Shown piece after piece: positions 1 to 9,572 of a stretch of DNA of 64,000 nucleotides. Every line of letters starts with the position of its first letter. Positions within the stretch are counted from its first letter, which is position 1. The translations under genes and the position numbers were made by a program. The stretch lies in assembly GCF_900112205.1 (NCBI RefSeq), contig NZ_FOKW01000015.1, forward strand, positions 1 to 64,000. Reading direction: 5' to 3'. The notes beneath the pieces were generated by a model that was given only the letters and a program-made list of their open reading frames with translations, did not search any database and was not told the origin of the DNA. Source of the DNA: Natronobacterium haloterrestre. GTDB lineage: Archaea > Halobacteriota > Halobacteria > Halobacteriales > Natrialbaceae.

Positions 1-78
1 AGGATATCGATTTCCATAGACAGAATCGAATTCCTCGGCTTCATCCTTCTAAGCTAGTGATATCGGCGGATTAGATCG

Positions 79-414
79 CTATTCAACAGAGCAGATTGTT
101 TCGTTCTCTAGTAGGGTCTCTATTCGATGCTCGAACTCTGTGTCGCTGATCTCGCCAACTGCGTACTGGTGCTTGAGGGAATCTAGAGCCGTCGTTCTGT
201 CTGTCGAACCGGCTGAAATCTCATTGTCCGTACCAAGACGCCGGTTCGGTCCCCTGTTGGCCAGTGTCCACACCGTAACAGCCCCGACGACAAACAGAGG
301 GAGGAGCCAGAACCACGTGCTGTTCAACTCTGTCGCCGCGAGCCCACTGCCAAGCAGCAAAAGGCCGATAGCCCGGAGGCGACTGGGTCTCCCGAACAGA
401 ATTGTTTGTATCAT
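79..414 (-). CDS. Small membrane protein with C-terminal SHOCT domain
   Basis: A 111-residue protein with two hydrophobic segments (about residues 15-28 and 34-52) and a C-terminal helical SHOCT-type motif (about residues 78-104, with the pattern LKxxYAxGEISDxEFExRI). SHOCT domains are short oligomerisation modules often found at the C-terminus of archaeal membrane proteins. The exact role is unknown. It is transcribed toward the window edge and is separated from copA by a region holding a TnpB relic. The family assignment is from motif recognition; no function is inferred. Confidence 0.75.
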   Translation of the reverse strand: MIQTILFGRPSRLRAIGLLLLGSGLAATELNSTWFWLLPLFVVGAVTVWTLANRGPNRRLGTDNEISAGSTDRTTALDSLKHQYAVGEISDTEFEHRIETLLENETICSVE

Positions 415-601
415 GCATTACTGTGGCGTCCGGATGATCAAAAGGTTCACGCCGCCATGCAGTGTGACCTACCTGAACACACGTCCAGATAGTCAGGTGT
501 TCCGCCCGGGTGTCGTGCTGGATTTTGCCGAGCTCACGCCACTCGGAAGCCAGAGCGAAGCGCTCCCGGAATTGATCCAATTTGCCCATTCTGTGTCCAC
601 G

Positions 602-853
602 ATCTCCAACCTTTCCTTCGGCCTGGTAACCCGACGAAACAGCTTTCCCGAGAAATCCACTCTTGACTCGCTCAACGCGAGCAACGGCATCGGCATCGAC
701 CTCGGCAATATTGACTATATCCACACTACCGATGGGACGGTCGTTGTCTGGCTTTCCCTCGAAGACGAAGACGAGCGAATCCGTCGTGACCAACGCAAAT
801 CGTCTCGCGGACATCGACTGAAAACGGACTGGCGGAACGACTGCTCGTTCTGT
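602..853 (+). pseudogene. Relic of an IS200/IS605-type TnpB gene (internal fragment)
   Basis: Translation of this stretch contains GIDLGNIDYIHTTDG followed by WLSLEDEDERIRRDQRK. This aligns without gaps to the RuvC-I region of the TnpB at 57.5-58.8 kb (GIDIGIQNYIYTSDG, then WLDLTDEYDRLRREQR). Upstream FGL and PEK also match that protein in register. No start, no RuvC-II/III and no zinc ribbon follow, so it is a decayed internal fragment on the plus strand. A minus-strand ORF across the same bases looks superficially protein-like but lacks such a match. No end hairpin was recognised. Confidence 0.7.
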
Positions 854-899
854 CGCGGTCCGCCGCCAGTGGTCAAACAGCCGAACGGATTGTGTCCGT

Positions 900-3524
900 T
901 CAGCGCAGGAACCCGAGCAGTTCGTAGTCGTAGTCAGGGTCGTACCGGCGGAAAAGCAGGCTGTTCGATAGTACGGAGACGCTCGAGAACGCCATTGCGG
1001 CGGCGGCCAGCACCGGTTGGAGCAACCCGAGCGAGGCGAGCGGGATGAGCGTCGTGTTGTAGCCCAGGGCCCAGACGAGGTTCTGCTTGATCTTCTGGAG
1101 CGTCGCGTCGGAGATGCGGATTGCCTTCACGACGTCGACCGGATCGTCGCGCATCAGCGTCACGTCGGCCGCCTCGATGGCGACGTCCGTCCCGCTGCCG
1201 ATTGCCGTGCCGACATGTGCGACGGCCAGCGCTGGGGCGTCGTTAACGCCGTCACCCACCATCATCGCCTGCCGGCCCTCCGCCTGAATCGCCTCGACCG
1301 CGTCGGACTTGTCCTCGGGGAGGACTTCGGCCCGAACGTTTTCCGGGTCGATTCCGACTCGTTCGGCGACGGCGCGGGCCGTCCGATCGTTGTCGCCAGT
1401 GATCATCATCACGTCGGTGCCGCGTTCGTGGAGTGCGGTAACCGCCTCCTCGGCGCTCTCTTTAACGGTGTCGGCATCCGCGATCACGCCCGCGAGCACG
1501 CCCTCGTCCGCGTCGGCCGACACGTAGGCGACGAGCATCGCCGTCTTCCCTTCGTTCTCGAGTCGTTCCATCGTCTCCTCGGCGGGTGCGGGATCGACCC
1601 CATTATCCCGGAGGAGTTTCCGGTTCCCGACGAGTACCTCGTCACCGTCGACGGTAGCTCGGACGCCGTGTCCAGGGACGTTCTCGAAGGACTCGGGATC
1701 GGATACCTCGAGCCCGCGTTCTTCGGCGCCCTCGACGATGGCTCGGGCGAGCGGGTGTTCGCTAGCGCTCTCGGCCGCTGCCGCGAGCCGGAGCACGTCG
1801 TCTTCGGTGAGCCAGTCGCTGGTGGCAGGGGCACCGCTGTCGGCCGCTGCCGTCCCGCCGTCGGGCACCGGACGGTCGTCCGCGTCGAATGCGACGACGT
1901 CGGTCAGCTCCATCTTACCCTCGGTGAGCGTCCCGGTCTTGTCGAAAACGACCGTGTCGACGTCCTTCGCGCGCTCCAGGATGTCACCACCCTTGAACAG
2001 GACGCCGTTTTGCGCACCGATCGCGGTCCCGACCATCGTCGCCGCGGGCGTCGCCAGCCCGAGCGCACAGGGACAGGCGATCAGGACCGCCGAGGCGAAC
2101 ACGACGATCGCGAACTCGAAGACTGAGACGCCACCGCCGGCCGGGGCCGGGCCGCCGGCAACCTGTCCCCACAATGGGAGCCACTCGACGAAGCTCGCCA
2201 ACGCCTCGGGGAAGAGGAACCAGACGGTACCCCAGAACAGGGCGTTGGCGATGACGGCGGGGACGAAGTACGCCGAGATCCGATCGGCGAGGTTCTGGAT
2301 CTCGGGCTGGCGGGACTGGGCCTCCTTGACGGTCTGAACGATCTGCTGAAGTGCCGTGTCCGAGCCGACCTTCGTCGCCTCCACGGTCAGCACCCCGTTT
2401 TCGTTGATCGTCGAGCCGACGACCTCGTCGCCTGCTTCCTTTTCGACGGGGACGGACTCGCCGGTCACCATCGATTCGTCGACGGCGGACTGACCGTCGA
2501 CAACGACCCCGTCGGTCGGAATCTTCTCGCCGGGTCGAACCTTCATCCGGTCGCCGACGTCGACCTCCTCGAGGGGGACCTCCCGCTCAGTGCCGTCCTC
2601 GTCGACGATGGTGGCCGTCTCGGCCTCCATTTCGAGGAGCTTCCGAAGGGCGTCGCCGGCCTGGCCCTTCGACCGGGCCTCGAGGTAGTTCCCGAGCGTG
2701 ATGAACACGAGGATCAGCGCCGCGGTGTCGAAGTACGTCTGCCCGGCGACCAGCCCCAGCAGGACGGCGAGGCTGTAGATGTACGCCGTCGAGGACCCCA
2801 GCGCGATGAGCACGTCCATGTTCGCCCGACCGTTCTTCACGATCGCTTTGTAGGAATTCTCATAGAACGGTTTGCCGAGGACGACCTGGACCGGCGTGGC
2901 CAGCAGGAAGCCAACCCATTCGAACTCGAGCCCGAAGACTGTGTCAGGGAAGACGGTTCCGCCCAAAAGGAACCGATCGCCCAGGAAGAACAGGAACGGT
3001 GCCGACAACACTGCTCCGAAGAGCGTCAGTCGGAGCTGTTTGGTGATCTCTTCCTGGCGGGCGGCGTCGCGCCGTTCCTGGTCCGACTCCGCAGCGTCAT
3101 CATCGTCACGGATGGGCGTGTAGCCCGCTTCCTCGACCGTGTCGTAGAGTTCGGCCCGCGAGACATCGGCGGGGTTGAACTCGACCTGAGCCTCGTCGGT
3201 TGCGTAGTTCGCCTCCGCGGTGATGACGCCGGGCACCAGTTCGAGGGCCTCCTCGTTGGTGTCGGCGCAGTTCGCACAGGTCATGTCCGCGATGCCGATC
3301 GACGCGGTCGCGGTCTCGGCATGGTAGCCGGCCTCGTCGATCGCGTCGTAGATCTCCGCGAGCGATACCGCTCCTGGATCGTACTCGACGGTGCCCTCGT
3401 CGGTGGCGAAGTTTACGTCCGCCTCCGAGACGCCGTCGAGCGCTTCCAAGGATTCAGTGATCGACTGCGAGCAGTTCGCGCAGCTCATCCCCTGAATCTC
3501 GAGACGACTGGTTCGGTGACTCAC
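900..3524 (-). CDS. copA: Copper-translocating P-type ATPase CopA
   Basis: An 874-residue P1B-type ATPase that exports Cu(I) across the cytoplasmic membrane. Two N-terminal heavy-metal-associated domains carry CANC metal sites at residues 15-18 and 83-86. Further on are the TGES actuator motif, the transmembrane CPC metal-binding motif (Cys484-Pro-Cys486) that marks Cu/Ag transporters, the phosphorylation motif DKTGTLT (Asp528) and the [10 protein letters not shown] hinge. Length and domain order are complete. The AsnC-TRASH gene just upstream on the same strand is the expected type of copper-responsive regulator; in Halobacterium a comparable regulator controls a copper ATPase. Confidence 0.95.
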   Translation of the reverse strand: MSHRTSRLEIQGMSCANCSQSITESLEALDGVSEADVNFATDEGTVEYDPGAVSLAEIYDAIDEAGYHAETATASIGIADMTCANCADTNEEALELVPGVITAEANYATDEAQVEFNPADVSRAELYDTVEEAGYTPIRDDDDAAESDQERRDAARQEEITKQLRLTLFGAVLSAPFLFFLGDRFLLGGTVFPDTVFGLEFEWVGFLLATPVQVVLGKPFYENSYKAIVKNGRANMDVLIALGSSTAYIYSLAVLLGLVAGQTYFDTAALILVFITLGNYLEARSKGQAGDALRKLLEMEAETATIVDEDGTEREVPLEEVDVGDRMKVRPGEKIPTDGVVVDGQSAVDESMVTGESVPVEKEAGDEVVGSTINENGVLTVEATKVGSDTALQQIVQTVKEAQSRQPEIQNLADRISAYFVPAVIANALFWGTVWFLFPEALASFVEWLPLWGQVAGGPAPAGGGVSVFEFAIVVFASAVLIACPCALGLATPAATMVGTAIGAQNGVLFKGGDILERAKDVDTVVFDKTGTLTEGKMELTDVVAFDADDRPVPDGGTAAADSGAPATSDWLTEDDVLRLAAAAESASEHPLARAIVEGAEERGLEVSDPESFENVPGHGVRATVDGDEVLVGNRKLLRDNGVDPAPAEETMERLENEGKTAMLVAYVSADADEGVLAGVIADADTVKESAEEAVTALHERGTDVMMITGDNDRTARAVAERVGIDPENVRAEVLPEDKSDAVEAIQAEGRQAMMVGDGVNDAPALAVAHVGTAIGSGTDVAIEAADVTLMRDDPVDVVKAIRISDATLQKIKQNLVWALGYNTTLIPLASLGLLQPVLAAAAMAFSSVSVLSNSLLFRRYDPDYDYELLGFLR

Positions 3525-3690
3525 TATCGTTTCATAGGGGTCCCTCGTTTACCACGGTTTTCAGTAGAGATTCAAAGTGATACTCTCCGCTATCTTTGGA
3601 AAGTTAAGTGGACTCGGCGTCTGGTTCTGGGCTGATCGATATACTCCTTCGAACTCCGACCGGTTCGACGGCGAAGCGGTGGGCACCCGC

Positions 3691-4193
3691 TCAGCCCCTG
3701 ACGGTCGCGTAGAGACGCCGGAGATGTCGTCGATGGTAGAGGATCGAAATCGCAACGAGAAACAGGATCGTCGCGATTTCGCACCCCCATCGCCCCGCTA
3801 TCAAGACCACCGAAGAACTGCTGGCGCCGCCCGCGAGCAGCGGGCCGACTCCCTTCGAATCAATCGACTGGCCGATAAGGGGGGAACTCGATTGGAGGAG
3901 GCCCGAGAGATAGAACAGCACCAGCAGATACGCCGTAGCGACGGCAGCAGTGAGAGCCCGGACGCGAAGCCGTGCTGAATCGGGCCGGGTGTGCCAGACG
4001 ACCCAGACGGAAACAGTACTCCAACCGGGATGAAAAAGAGGCTCATCCGTTGTCCCGTCTCACCGGTAGCGTACGCGAACGCAAGTCCTGCAGTCACCTG
4101 ACTCGCGAACAACAAATTCAGTTGCGTACCCGCCGGCATGAACCTGGAGAGGGCGTCACTATCGATCGTCGATGTCGCCTCTGTCGAACCCAT
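3691..4193 (-). pseudogene. Frameshifted membrane protein gene between copA and its regulator
   Basis: The reading frame starting at 4193 encodes a hydrophobic N-terminus (through MSLFFIPVGVLFP). Around 4010-4045 membrane-like coding continues in another frame (WVVWHTRPDSARLRVRALTAAVATAYLLVLFYLSGLL) and runs to a stop at 3691. Joined, the two halves give a protein of roughly 165 residues with about four membrane segments. A TATA-like AT-rich stretch precedes the ATG. The product was not recognised. The break could be a true mutation or a sequencing error near a short T run; two separate small genes are less likely because each half lacks a plausible opposite end. Confidence 0.55.
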
Positions 4194-4275
4194 TATTGCA
4201 CAATATATACAAAATCAAAAAGAAATGGGTCTGGGTGCGATCACCGAGTGATCGTACCGATATTCCGCCGGTGGG

Positions 4276-4866
4276 CTATGCGCCCCTCTCAAGGCGGTCG
4301 TAGCGGTCTTCGAATCGGCTCTGACACGACGGACAGCAGAAGTGATACGGTTGACCGTCGATCGTCATTGACTCTCCTTCGGTGTCAACGGTATTGCCGC
4401 ATTCGGCGCAGGTGAGTGCGAACTCGGTCCCGTCGAGCGAGGGTTGCCACTCGACGTCATCGATCAACGTCACCGTGTAGTTGACGTCGTCGACGTCCGC
4501 GAACAGTCCGTCGAGCCACTGATGAACGTTCCGGACCTGTGCGCGGGCATAAAACCAGATATCGCCGTCCGCGGTCACGAACACGTGTTCGACCCCCTCG
4601 GAATCGCTGATCCGGTTTCTGAGATCGTCGACGGCACCCATTATACTCGATACTTGAACGAATACCGGGATACCGGCCTGGAGTTGTGAGTGGTCGACAT
4701 CGACTGTAAAGCGATTGATGATGCCCGCCTCCTGCAATCGCTCGACGCGGTCCGAGACGGCAGGTCCGGAGAGGTCGACCTGTTCGGCGATGTCGCTGAA
4801 CGGTCGTCTGGCATCCTCTCCAAGCAGTCGCAAGATCTCCATATCGGTCTCGTCGAGGTCTCGCAT
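4276..4866 (-). CDS. AsnC/Lrp-family regulator with C-terminal TRASH metal-sensing domain
   Basis: A 196-residue protein. Residues 1-55 form an AsnC-type winged helix-turn-helix (MRDLDETDMEILRLL...DIAEQVDLSGPAVSDRVERL), the middle is an RAM-like ligand/oligomerisation region, and the C-terminus (about 150-190) is a TRASH domain with the cysteines CAECGN and CCPSC. TRASH domains bind metals, and AsnC-TRASH proteins control copper efflux in haloarchaea. Start ATG 4866 was chosen because the longer ORF only adds 28 non-conserved residues before the canonical AsnC opening. It lies upstream of copA on the same strand, which supports a copper-response role. Confidence 0.88.
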   Translation of the reverse strand: MRDLDETDMEILRLLGEDARRPFSDIAEQVDLSGPAVSDRVERLQEAGIINRFTVDVDHSQLQAGIPVFVQVSSIMGAVDDLRNRISDSEGVEHVFVTADGDIWFYARAQVRNVHQWLDGLFADVDDVNYTVTLIDDVEWQPSLDGTEFALTCAECGNTVDTEGESMTIDGQPYHFCCPSCQSRFEDRYDRLERGA

Positions 4867-5713
4867 GGCTGTTGTACGTCCCGGGTCGGGATATGTTCCC
4901 GGAAATGGTTTGGAATCGAAAGTACGACCGACGAGTAGCTCCGCAGACACGGCTCATTGGACGACCGCGAATCGCCAGTGATTTCGATGGGGTGTTCAAA
5001 GACCTGGACTGAGAGCAGTAGACGACGGTGAGAGTGCGATCCGATCCACTCTGTAAAGATGGCTGGCGCGATCGCTGCTTATCTCTCGAACGTCGTCGGT
5101 CGGGCGAACCCGCTCCGGTACCGACCTACACAACGTTACTAGCCATTCGGTAACACCGGGTTCTCGGACTATTCGGCGTACTCGACAGTCTTCTGAGGGT
5201 ACATTACACGTTCCTGTGACGAACACCCTCGATCAACTGTTCCCCGTCGTTCGGTACGGGCGTCGATGGACTGGCAGCTTTCGCCGAGGATGCCTCTGCA
5301 AGGCTGAAATCTATCCCGGAACTCCGCCAATGATATTGTAATATAGACACAATAATGAGTCAAGTATCTTCTGAACGGCTCGCGGAAATCTGCGAGTCGA
5401 CGAGTCGGTTACGATCGTTGCTCCACCTCAGTCGCCGGATTCCAGGTCGTCAGGTGTCTTCCCTGCTCTATTACGGCCCGTCTGGCGGTCAGCCCGATCA
5501 CGAGAATCGCCATTCCAGTGATAGCGACACTGACGGTACCTCAGAAGGATCACGATCCCAAGCGGCACAGTCAATACTCGAGGAGGTGGCTATGGATGGG
5601 GTGGTTCCGATGTCTCTAAATACGGGTATCGCCGTGCCGATCTTTCCGTCCCGACTTTGTCGGATGTGTTACCGCACTCAGGCGCACGACCCGCCGACTA
5701 AAACGACTGGAGC
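4867..5713. other. Intergenic region with a rhodanese 5-prime scar; otherwise no supported gene
   Basis: No convincing intact gene is visible. At 5355 (+) an ATG opens a short frame whose first residues (SSERLAE after an AT-rich ATATTGTA promoter-like stretch) match the start and promoter of the rhodanese/MBL gene at 36.8 kb; the similarity ends after about 13 codons. Around 5440-5570 the minus strand can be read as a membrane-like segment (AITGMAILVIGLTARRAVIEQG), but the frame breaks within a few tens of codons. I read this as gene debris. Confidence 0.4.
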
Positions 5714-6727
5714 ATGAACCTCGTCACTCTCACTCTTGGCGTGGTTCTTCTCGTTGCAGTCATAACAGATATCCTCTGGACGACGCTGTGGGTCGAAGGT
5801 GGCGCCGGTCCACTCACGTCTCGGCTGATGGCGTGGACATGGCGCTCACTACGAAAAATCGGCGCCCAGAACTCGCGGCTACTCAGCCTCTCGGGGCTGT
5901 TGATCTTCATGTTGAGTCTCTCGCTCTGGATCGTGCTTCTCTGGAGCGGATGGACGCTGATTTTCGCCAGTGCCGAGAACGGTCTTATTGATACACTCAA
6001 CCGCGGGTCTACGTCGTGGTACGACTGGATCTATTTTACTGGATACACCGTATTCACGTTAGGAAACGGTGATTTCGTTCCACGGAAAGGGATTTGGCAG
6101 TTCGTCACGGTACTTGCGACGGGGAGCGGATTGCTCTTCGTGACGCTTAGCGTCACCTATACGCTTTCAGTTCTCGATGCAGTCACCCAGAAACGTGCGT
6201 TCGCCAACAACGTGAGCGGATTTGGAACGGTCAGCGAGGATATCGTTCAAGCAGCCTGGAACGGAGCGGAGTTTCGAGGATTCGATCTCCCGCTGAACAC
6301 CTTCGAAGCACAACTCACTCTGCTTACGGAGAATCACAAGGCGTACCCCGTACTTCACTACTTTCACAGCGCTCGAGCCGACCGCTCCCCGGCCGTCGAA
6401 ATCGCGGCTCTCGACGATGCCTTGACGCTCGTCCGGTTCGGGGTTCCGAAAGAACACCGCCCGAACGAGATCATCGTCCGGAATGCCCGCAACGGAATCG
6501 AGAACTACCTCGAAACGCTCCACGAGACTTTCGTCGACCCTGCGGACAACACTCCTCCCCCACCAGATCTGACCGCCCTCCGAGAAGCGGGGATTCCGAC
6601 CGCTTCGGACGATGAATTCGAGGCCTCTCTCGACGATCTCGAGATGCGGCGGCGGACATTATTCGGGTTCATTGAATCCGACGTGCGGCAATGGCCGACG
6701 CGAGAAACCGAACGTCCACCTCAATAG
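5714..6727 (+). CDS. Ion-channel-like membrane protein (potassium-channel pore family)
   Basis: A 337-residue protein with an N-terminal membrane part (hydrophobic segments near residues 2-20 and 55-85, a pore helix/loop, and a segment near 130-155) and a soluble C-terminal half of about 180 residues. The re-entrant pore reads FTGYTVFTLGNGDF; residues 115-120 are TLGNGD, in the place of the TxGYGD selectivity filter of K+ channels. This suggests a two-helix ion channel of the Ion_trans_2 type, though the Asn in the filter is unusual and selectivity cannot be stated. The stop lies 2 bp from the end of the convergent CoA-transferase gene. Confidence 0.7.
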   Translation: MNLVTLTLGVVLLVAVITDILWTTLWVEGGAGPLTSRLMAWTWRSLRKIGAQNSRLLSLSGLLIFMLSLSLWIVLLWSGWTLIFASAENGLIDTLNRGSTSWYDWIYFTGYTVFTLGNGDFVPRKGIWQFVTVLATGSGLLFVTLSVTYTLSVLDAVTQKRAFANNVSGFGTVSEDIVQAAWNGAEFRGFDLPLNTFEAQLTLLTENHKAYPVLHYFHSARADRSPAVEIAALDDALTLVRFGVPKEHRPNEIIVRNARNGIENYLETLHETFVDPADNTPPPPDLTALREAGIPTASDDEFEASLDDLEMRRRTLFGFIESDVRQWPTRETERPPQ

Positions 6728-6728
6728 C

Positions 6729-7934
6729 TTATAGACAGCCGCTGTTTCGGAGCGATTCGATTTCGGCATCCGAATAGCCCAGGTCGCGGAGAACAGCGTC
6801 GGTATCGGCACCGAGTTCCGGCGGGTCAGTCGGTTCTGGACGCTGGAACTGCGAGGAACGGAGCGGGAGCTTCGGGACCGAGACCGAGGTGGACTCGCCC
6901 TCGGCTGTCTCGATTTCGCCGAGGGCGTCCGTTGCAGCCAAGTGTTCGTCCGCCGGGACTTCGTCGACATTCTGGACCGGCGCGACCGGAACACCCACGT
7001 CGTGCAGTCCCTCGACGAGTTCATCAGCTGTCAGTTTTCCGATCACGCCCTGGAGTTCGTCGTCGAGGGCGTCCTCGTTCCGCCGCCGGTCGTCGACGGT
7101 TTCGAATCGATCCTCTTCGTGAAGTTGGAGCCCGAGCGCCTCACAGAGTCGTTCCCATTGGGCCTGTGAGGACGGACCGACGAACACCCATCGATCATCG
7201 GTCGTTTGGTAGACGTCGTAAGGTGCCCAGTTGTCGTGGCCAGCCCCGAGCGGCTCAGGGCGCGTATCGTACGCCTGCGCATATACCAGCCAATACCCCA
7301 TCAGCGACACTGTACTCTCGAATAGCGGAGCAGTAACGTGTTGCCCGGTTCCGGTGTGTTCTCGCTGTCTGAGCGCCGCGGTGATCCCGAAGGCGCCAAA
7401 CAGGGCGGCAGTCATATCTGCGACGCTAGTTCCAGCGCGTGCGGGTGATTTGTCCGGGTGACCCGTCACGCTCATTAATCCGGAGAGCGCCTCCGCGACG
7501 GGATCGAGCGCAGGGTAGTCCTCGTACGGACCCTCATTGAATCCCTTGATCGAACAGTACACGAGCTCGGGATTGACATTGCGGAGGTCATCGTAGCCGA
7601 TCCCGAGTTTCTCTGGTGCGCCAGGGCGGAGATTCTCGACGAAGACGTCAGCGGTCGTGATCAGGTCGCGAAACGCCTCCATGCCGCCGTCGGTTTTGAG
7701 GTCGAGACTGATCCCTCGCTTGTTCCGATTGACGGCGTTGAAGAGGCTGTTCCCGACTGGTGTACCGCCGCGGACGGAGTCTCCGCCGGATGCCCCGTGT
7801 TCGATTTTTATCACGTCTGCTCCGAGTTCCGCCAGTAGCAGGGAGCAGAACGGGCCGGCAGCGATATGCCCCAGTTCGATGACGGTCGTATCTTCGAGCG
7901 GTCTATTGGTCGGTGTATCAGTTGATGTTGTCAT
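6729..7934 (-). CDS. Class III CoA-transferase (CaiB/BaiF family)
   Basis: A 401-residue protein of usual family length. These enzymes move CoA between carboxylic acids through an aspartyl-CoA thioester. The N-terminal signature LEDTTVIELGHIAAGPFCSLLLAELGADVIKIE and the central YEDYPALDPVAEALSG segment, which carries the expected catalytic Asp, are typical. It is downstream and co-directional with tctA (141 bp gap), so it may activate the acid imported by the TctCBA system. Substrate is unknown; C4/C5 dicarboxylates or citramalate-like acids are plausible given the isopropylmalate-synthase-like gene nearby. Confidence 0.88.
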   Translation of the reverse strand: MTTSTDTPTNRPLEDTTVIELGHIAAGPFCSLLLAELGADVIKIEHGASGGDSVRGGTPVGNSLFNAVNRNKRGISLDLKTDGGMEAFRDLITTADVFVENLRPGAPEKLGIGYDDLRNVNPELVYCSIKGFNEGPYEDYPALDPVAEALSGLMSVTGHPDKSPARAGTSVADMTAALFGAFGITAALRQREHTGTGQHVTAPLFESTVSLMGYWLVYAQAYDTRPEPLGAGHDNWAPYDVYQTTDDRWVFVGPSSQAQWERLCEALGLQLHEEDRFETVDDRRRNEDALDDELQGVIGKLTADELVEGLHDVGVPVAPVQNVDEVPADEHLAATDALGEIETAEGESTSVSVPKLPLRSSQFQRPEPTDPPELGADTDAVLRDLGYSDAEIESLRNSGCL

Positions 7935-8075
7935 TGTCGAGCGGAAGGTGATGAGCTAGCTGGTTGCGGTACAGCGAACGGAACGCCGGTGGCAGGATAC
8001 AGTTGATCGGGTCTCGTAGCTCGTAGCCCTCGAGAGCGGTAGCATGTAACTGTCTGGGGGAGGTCAGCGACAGGT

Positions 8076-9572
8076 TCATGAGTCGTCCCCCGCGTGCCGT
8101 CGTCGTCGCCAGTTCTGTACGACCGGTCCGAGTAGAACGATGATGATAAGCCCCACGAGGAGTCGTGACGGCCAACTCGCGACGAAAATCGTCCACGATC
8201 CATCGGACAACTGTAACGATCGGAGGAAGTTCTCCTCGGCAATCGGGCCCAAAACCATTCCCAGGATGAATGCGATGACCGAGTAATCGTGTTTGAACAT
8301 GTAGTACCCGATCGCGCCGAGAACGAGGACTGTCGCGACGTCGACCCAGTTGTTTCGCAGGGTGAAACTTCCCGCCACGGCCAACACGACAATCATCGGG
8401 ATGAGGTACTCGGTGTTGATTCGAGTGAGGTACTCCGCCCTGGTGATGAGGCCGAGTCCGAGCACGAGGATGATGACGTTCCCGAGAAACAGCGCAACGA
8501 AGATGCTGTAGGTGAGATGGAGGTCCGAACTGAACAGATCCGGACCCGGCTGGAGGCCATGCATCAGTAGACCACCGAGCAACACCGCCGTTGCCCCTGA
8601 GCCGGGAATGCCGAACGACAATGCCGGGATGAGAGAGCCGCCGACTGTCCCGTTGTTCGAGGCCTCGGCAGCGATAACGCCGGTGATTTCTCCGTTTCCG
8701 AATCGATCCGAGGCGGTCGATCGCATCGCCTCACCGTACGCGACGAAGTTCGAGACCGACGCGCCCGAACCGGGGAGAGATCCGATGAACATCCCGATGA
8801 ACGCGGACTTGACGAGTGGTATCGGCTTTGAGAGGGCTTTACTGGCACCGGCAAGCACGCTTCCAGAGGTGTTGATCTCGTCGCGGGCGATGCTTCCTTC
8901 CTCACCCGCGAGCTTCAGCATCTCGGCAATGGCAAACAGGCCGAGAATCGCCGCGACGAACGAGAGACCGTCATAGAGTACGAGTGACCCGCCGGTGAAT
9001 CGGAGTTCCGACGACATCGGTGCAATACCGATCGTCGTTACTAACAACCCGAACGCCCCGGCGACGAATCCCTTGACCATCGAGCCGCGAGCGACGATAG
9101 TGATCATCGAGAGTCCGAGCACTGCGACCAGGAAATACTCCGGCGAGCCCAGCAGGAGGACGAGCGCGACGATCCCCGGAGAGATCACGATGAGAGCGGC
9201 GACCGTGAGAAACCCTGCAACCGCCGAACTCAGTGCGGACGCTGACAGTGCGAAGGAAGCCTGACCCTGTCGTGAGAGCGGATACCCGTCGAATGTCGTT
9301 GCCGCTGCAGCCGCTGTTCCGGGGACGTTCATCAGGATTGCGGCGATCGATCCGCCATACATCGAGCCGGAGTAGATGCCAACGAGCAGGATGATCGCGT
9401 TCGGGCCGCCAAGCGGCAGGGTCAGCGGTAACGCGACTGCCATCCCGAGGTTCGGTCCAATTCCAGGAATCGCACCGATCACGATACCCAGGAGGACGCC
9501 GACGACCATCCAGCCGATAGTCGGCCACGAGAGGGCAATCTGGATGCCTTCCAGGAATGCGTCGGAGACCAT
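8076..9572 (-). CDS. tctA: Tripartite tricarboxylate transporter permease TctA
   Basis: A 498-residue, highly hydrophobic protein with about 11-12 membrane segments. It has family-typical glycine-rich motifs: GAIPGIGPNLGMAVALPLT near the N-terminus, YGGSIAAILMNVPGT, and the repeated SLPGSGAS / SFGIPGSGATAVL loops. TctA is the large permease of tripartite tricarboxylate transporters, which are secondary carriers driven by ion gradients. Its ATG overlaps the end of the tctB reading frame as ATGA, so the genes are co-transcribed. The substrate is not shown by the sequence. Confidence 0.92.
   Translation of the reverse strand: MVSDAFLEGIQIALSWPTIGWMVVGVLLGIVIGAIPGIGPNLGMAVALPLTLPLGGPNAIILLVGIYSGSMYGGSIAAILMNVPGTAAAAATTFDGYPLSRQGQASFALSASALSSAVAGFLTVAALIVISPGIVALVLLLGSPEYFLVAVLGLSMITIVARGSMVKGFVAGAFGLLVTTIGIAPMSSELRFTGGSLVLYDGLSFVAAILGLFAIAEMLKLAGEEGSIARDEINTSGSVLAGASKALSKPIPLVKSAFIGMFIGSLPGSGASVSNFVAYGEAMRSTASDRFGNGEITGVIAAEASNNGTVGGSLIPALSFGIPGSGATAVLLGGLLMHGLQPGPDLFSSDLHLTYSIFVALFLGNVIILVLGLGLITRAEYLTRINTEYLIPMIVVLAVAGSFTLRNNWVDVATVLVLGAIGYYMFKHDYSVIAFILGMVLGPIAEENFLRSLQLSDGSWTIFVASWPSRLLVGLIIIVLLGPVVQNWRRRRHAGDDS

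Noticed and set aside
221-814. Minus-strand ORF with a PH-domain-like start (LVTTDSLVFVFEG)
   Set aside because: The opposite strand over the same bases aligns well with TnpB RuvC-I, and the ORF runs out of frame through the SHOCT gene. The TnpB relic explains the sequence better.
1017-2126. Long plus-strand ORF of 369 codons
   Set aside because: It lies wholly inside copA on the other strand and has the Arg/Asp-rich composition typical of antisense reading in high-GC haloarchaeal genes.
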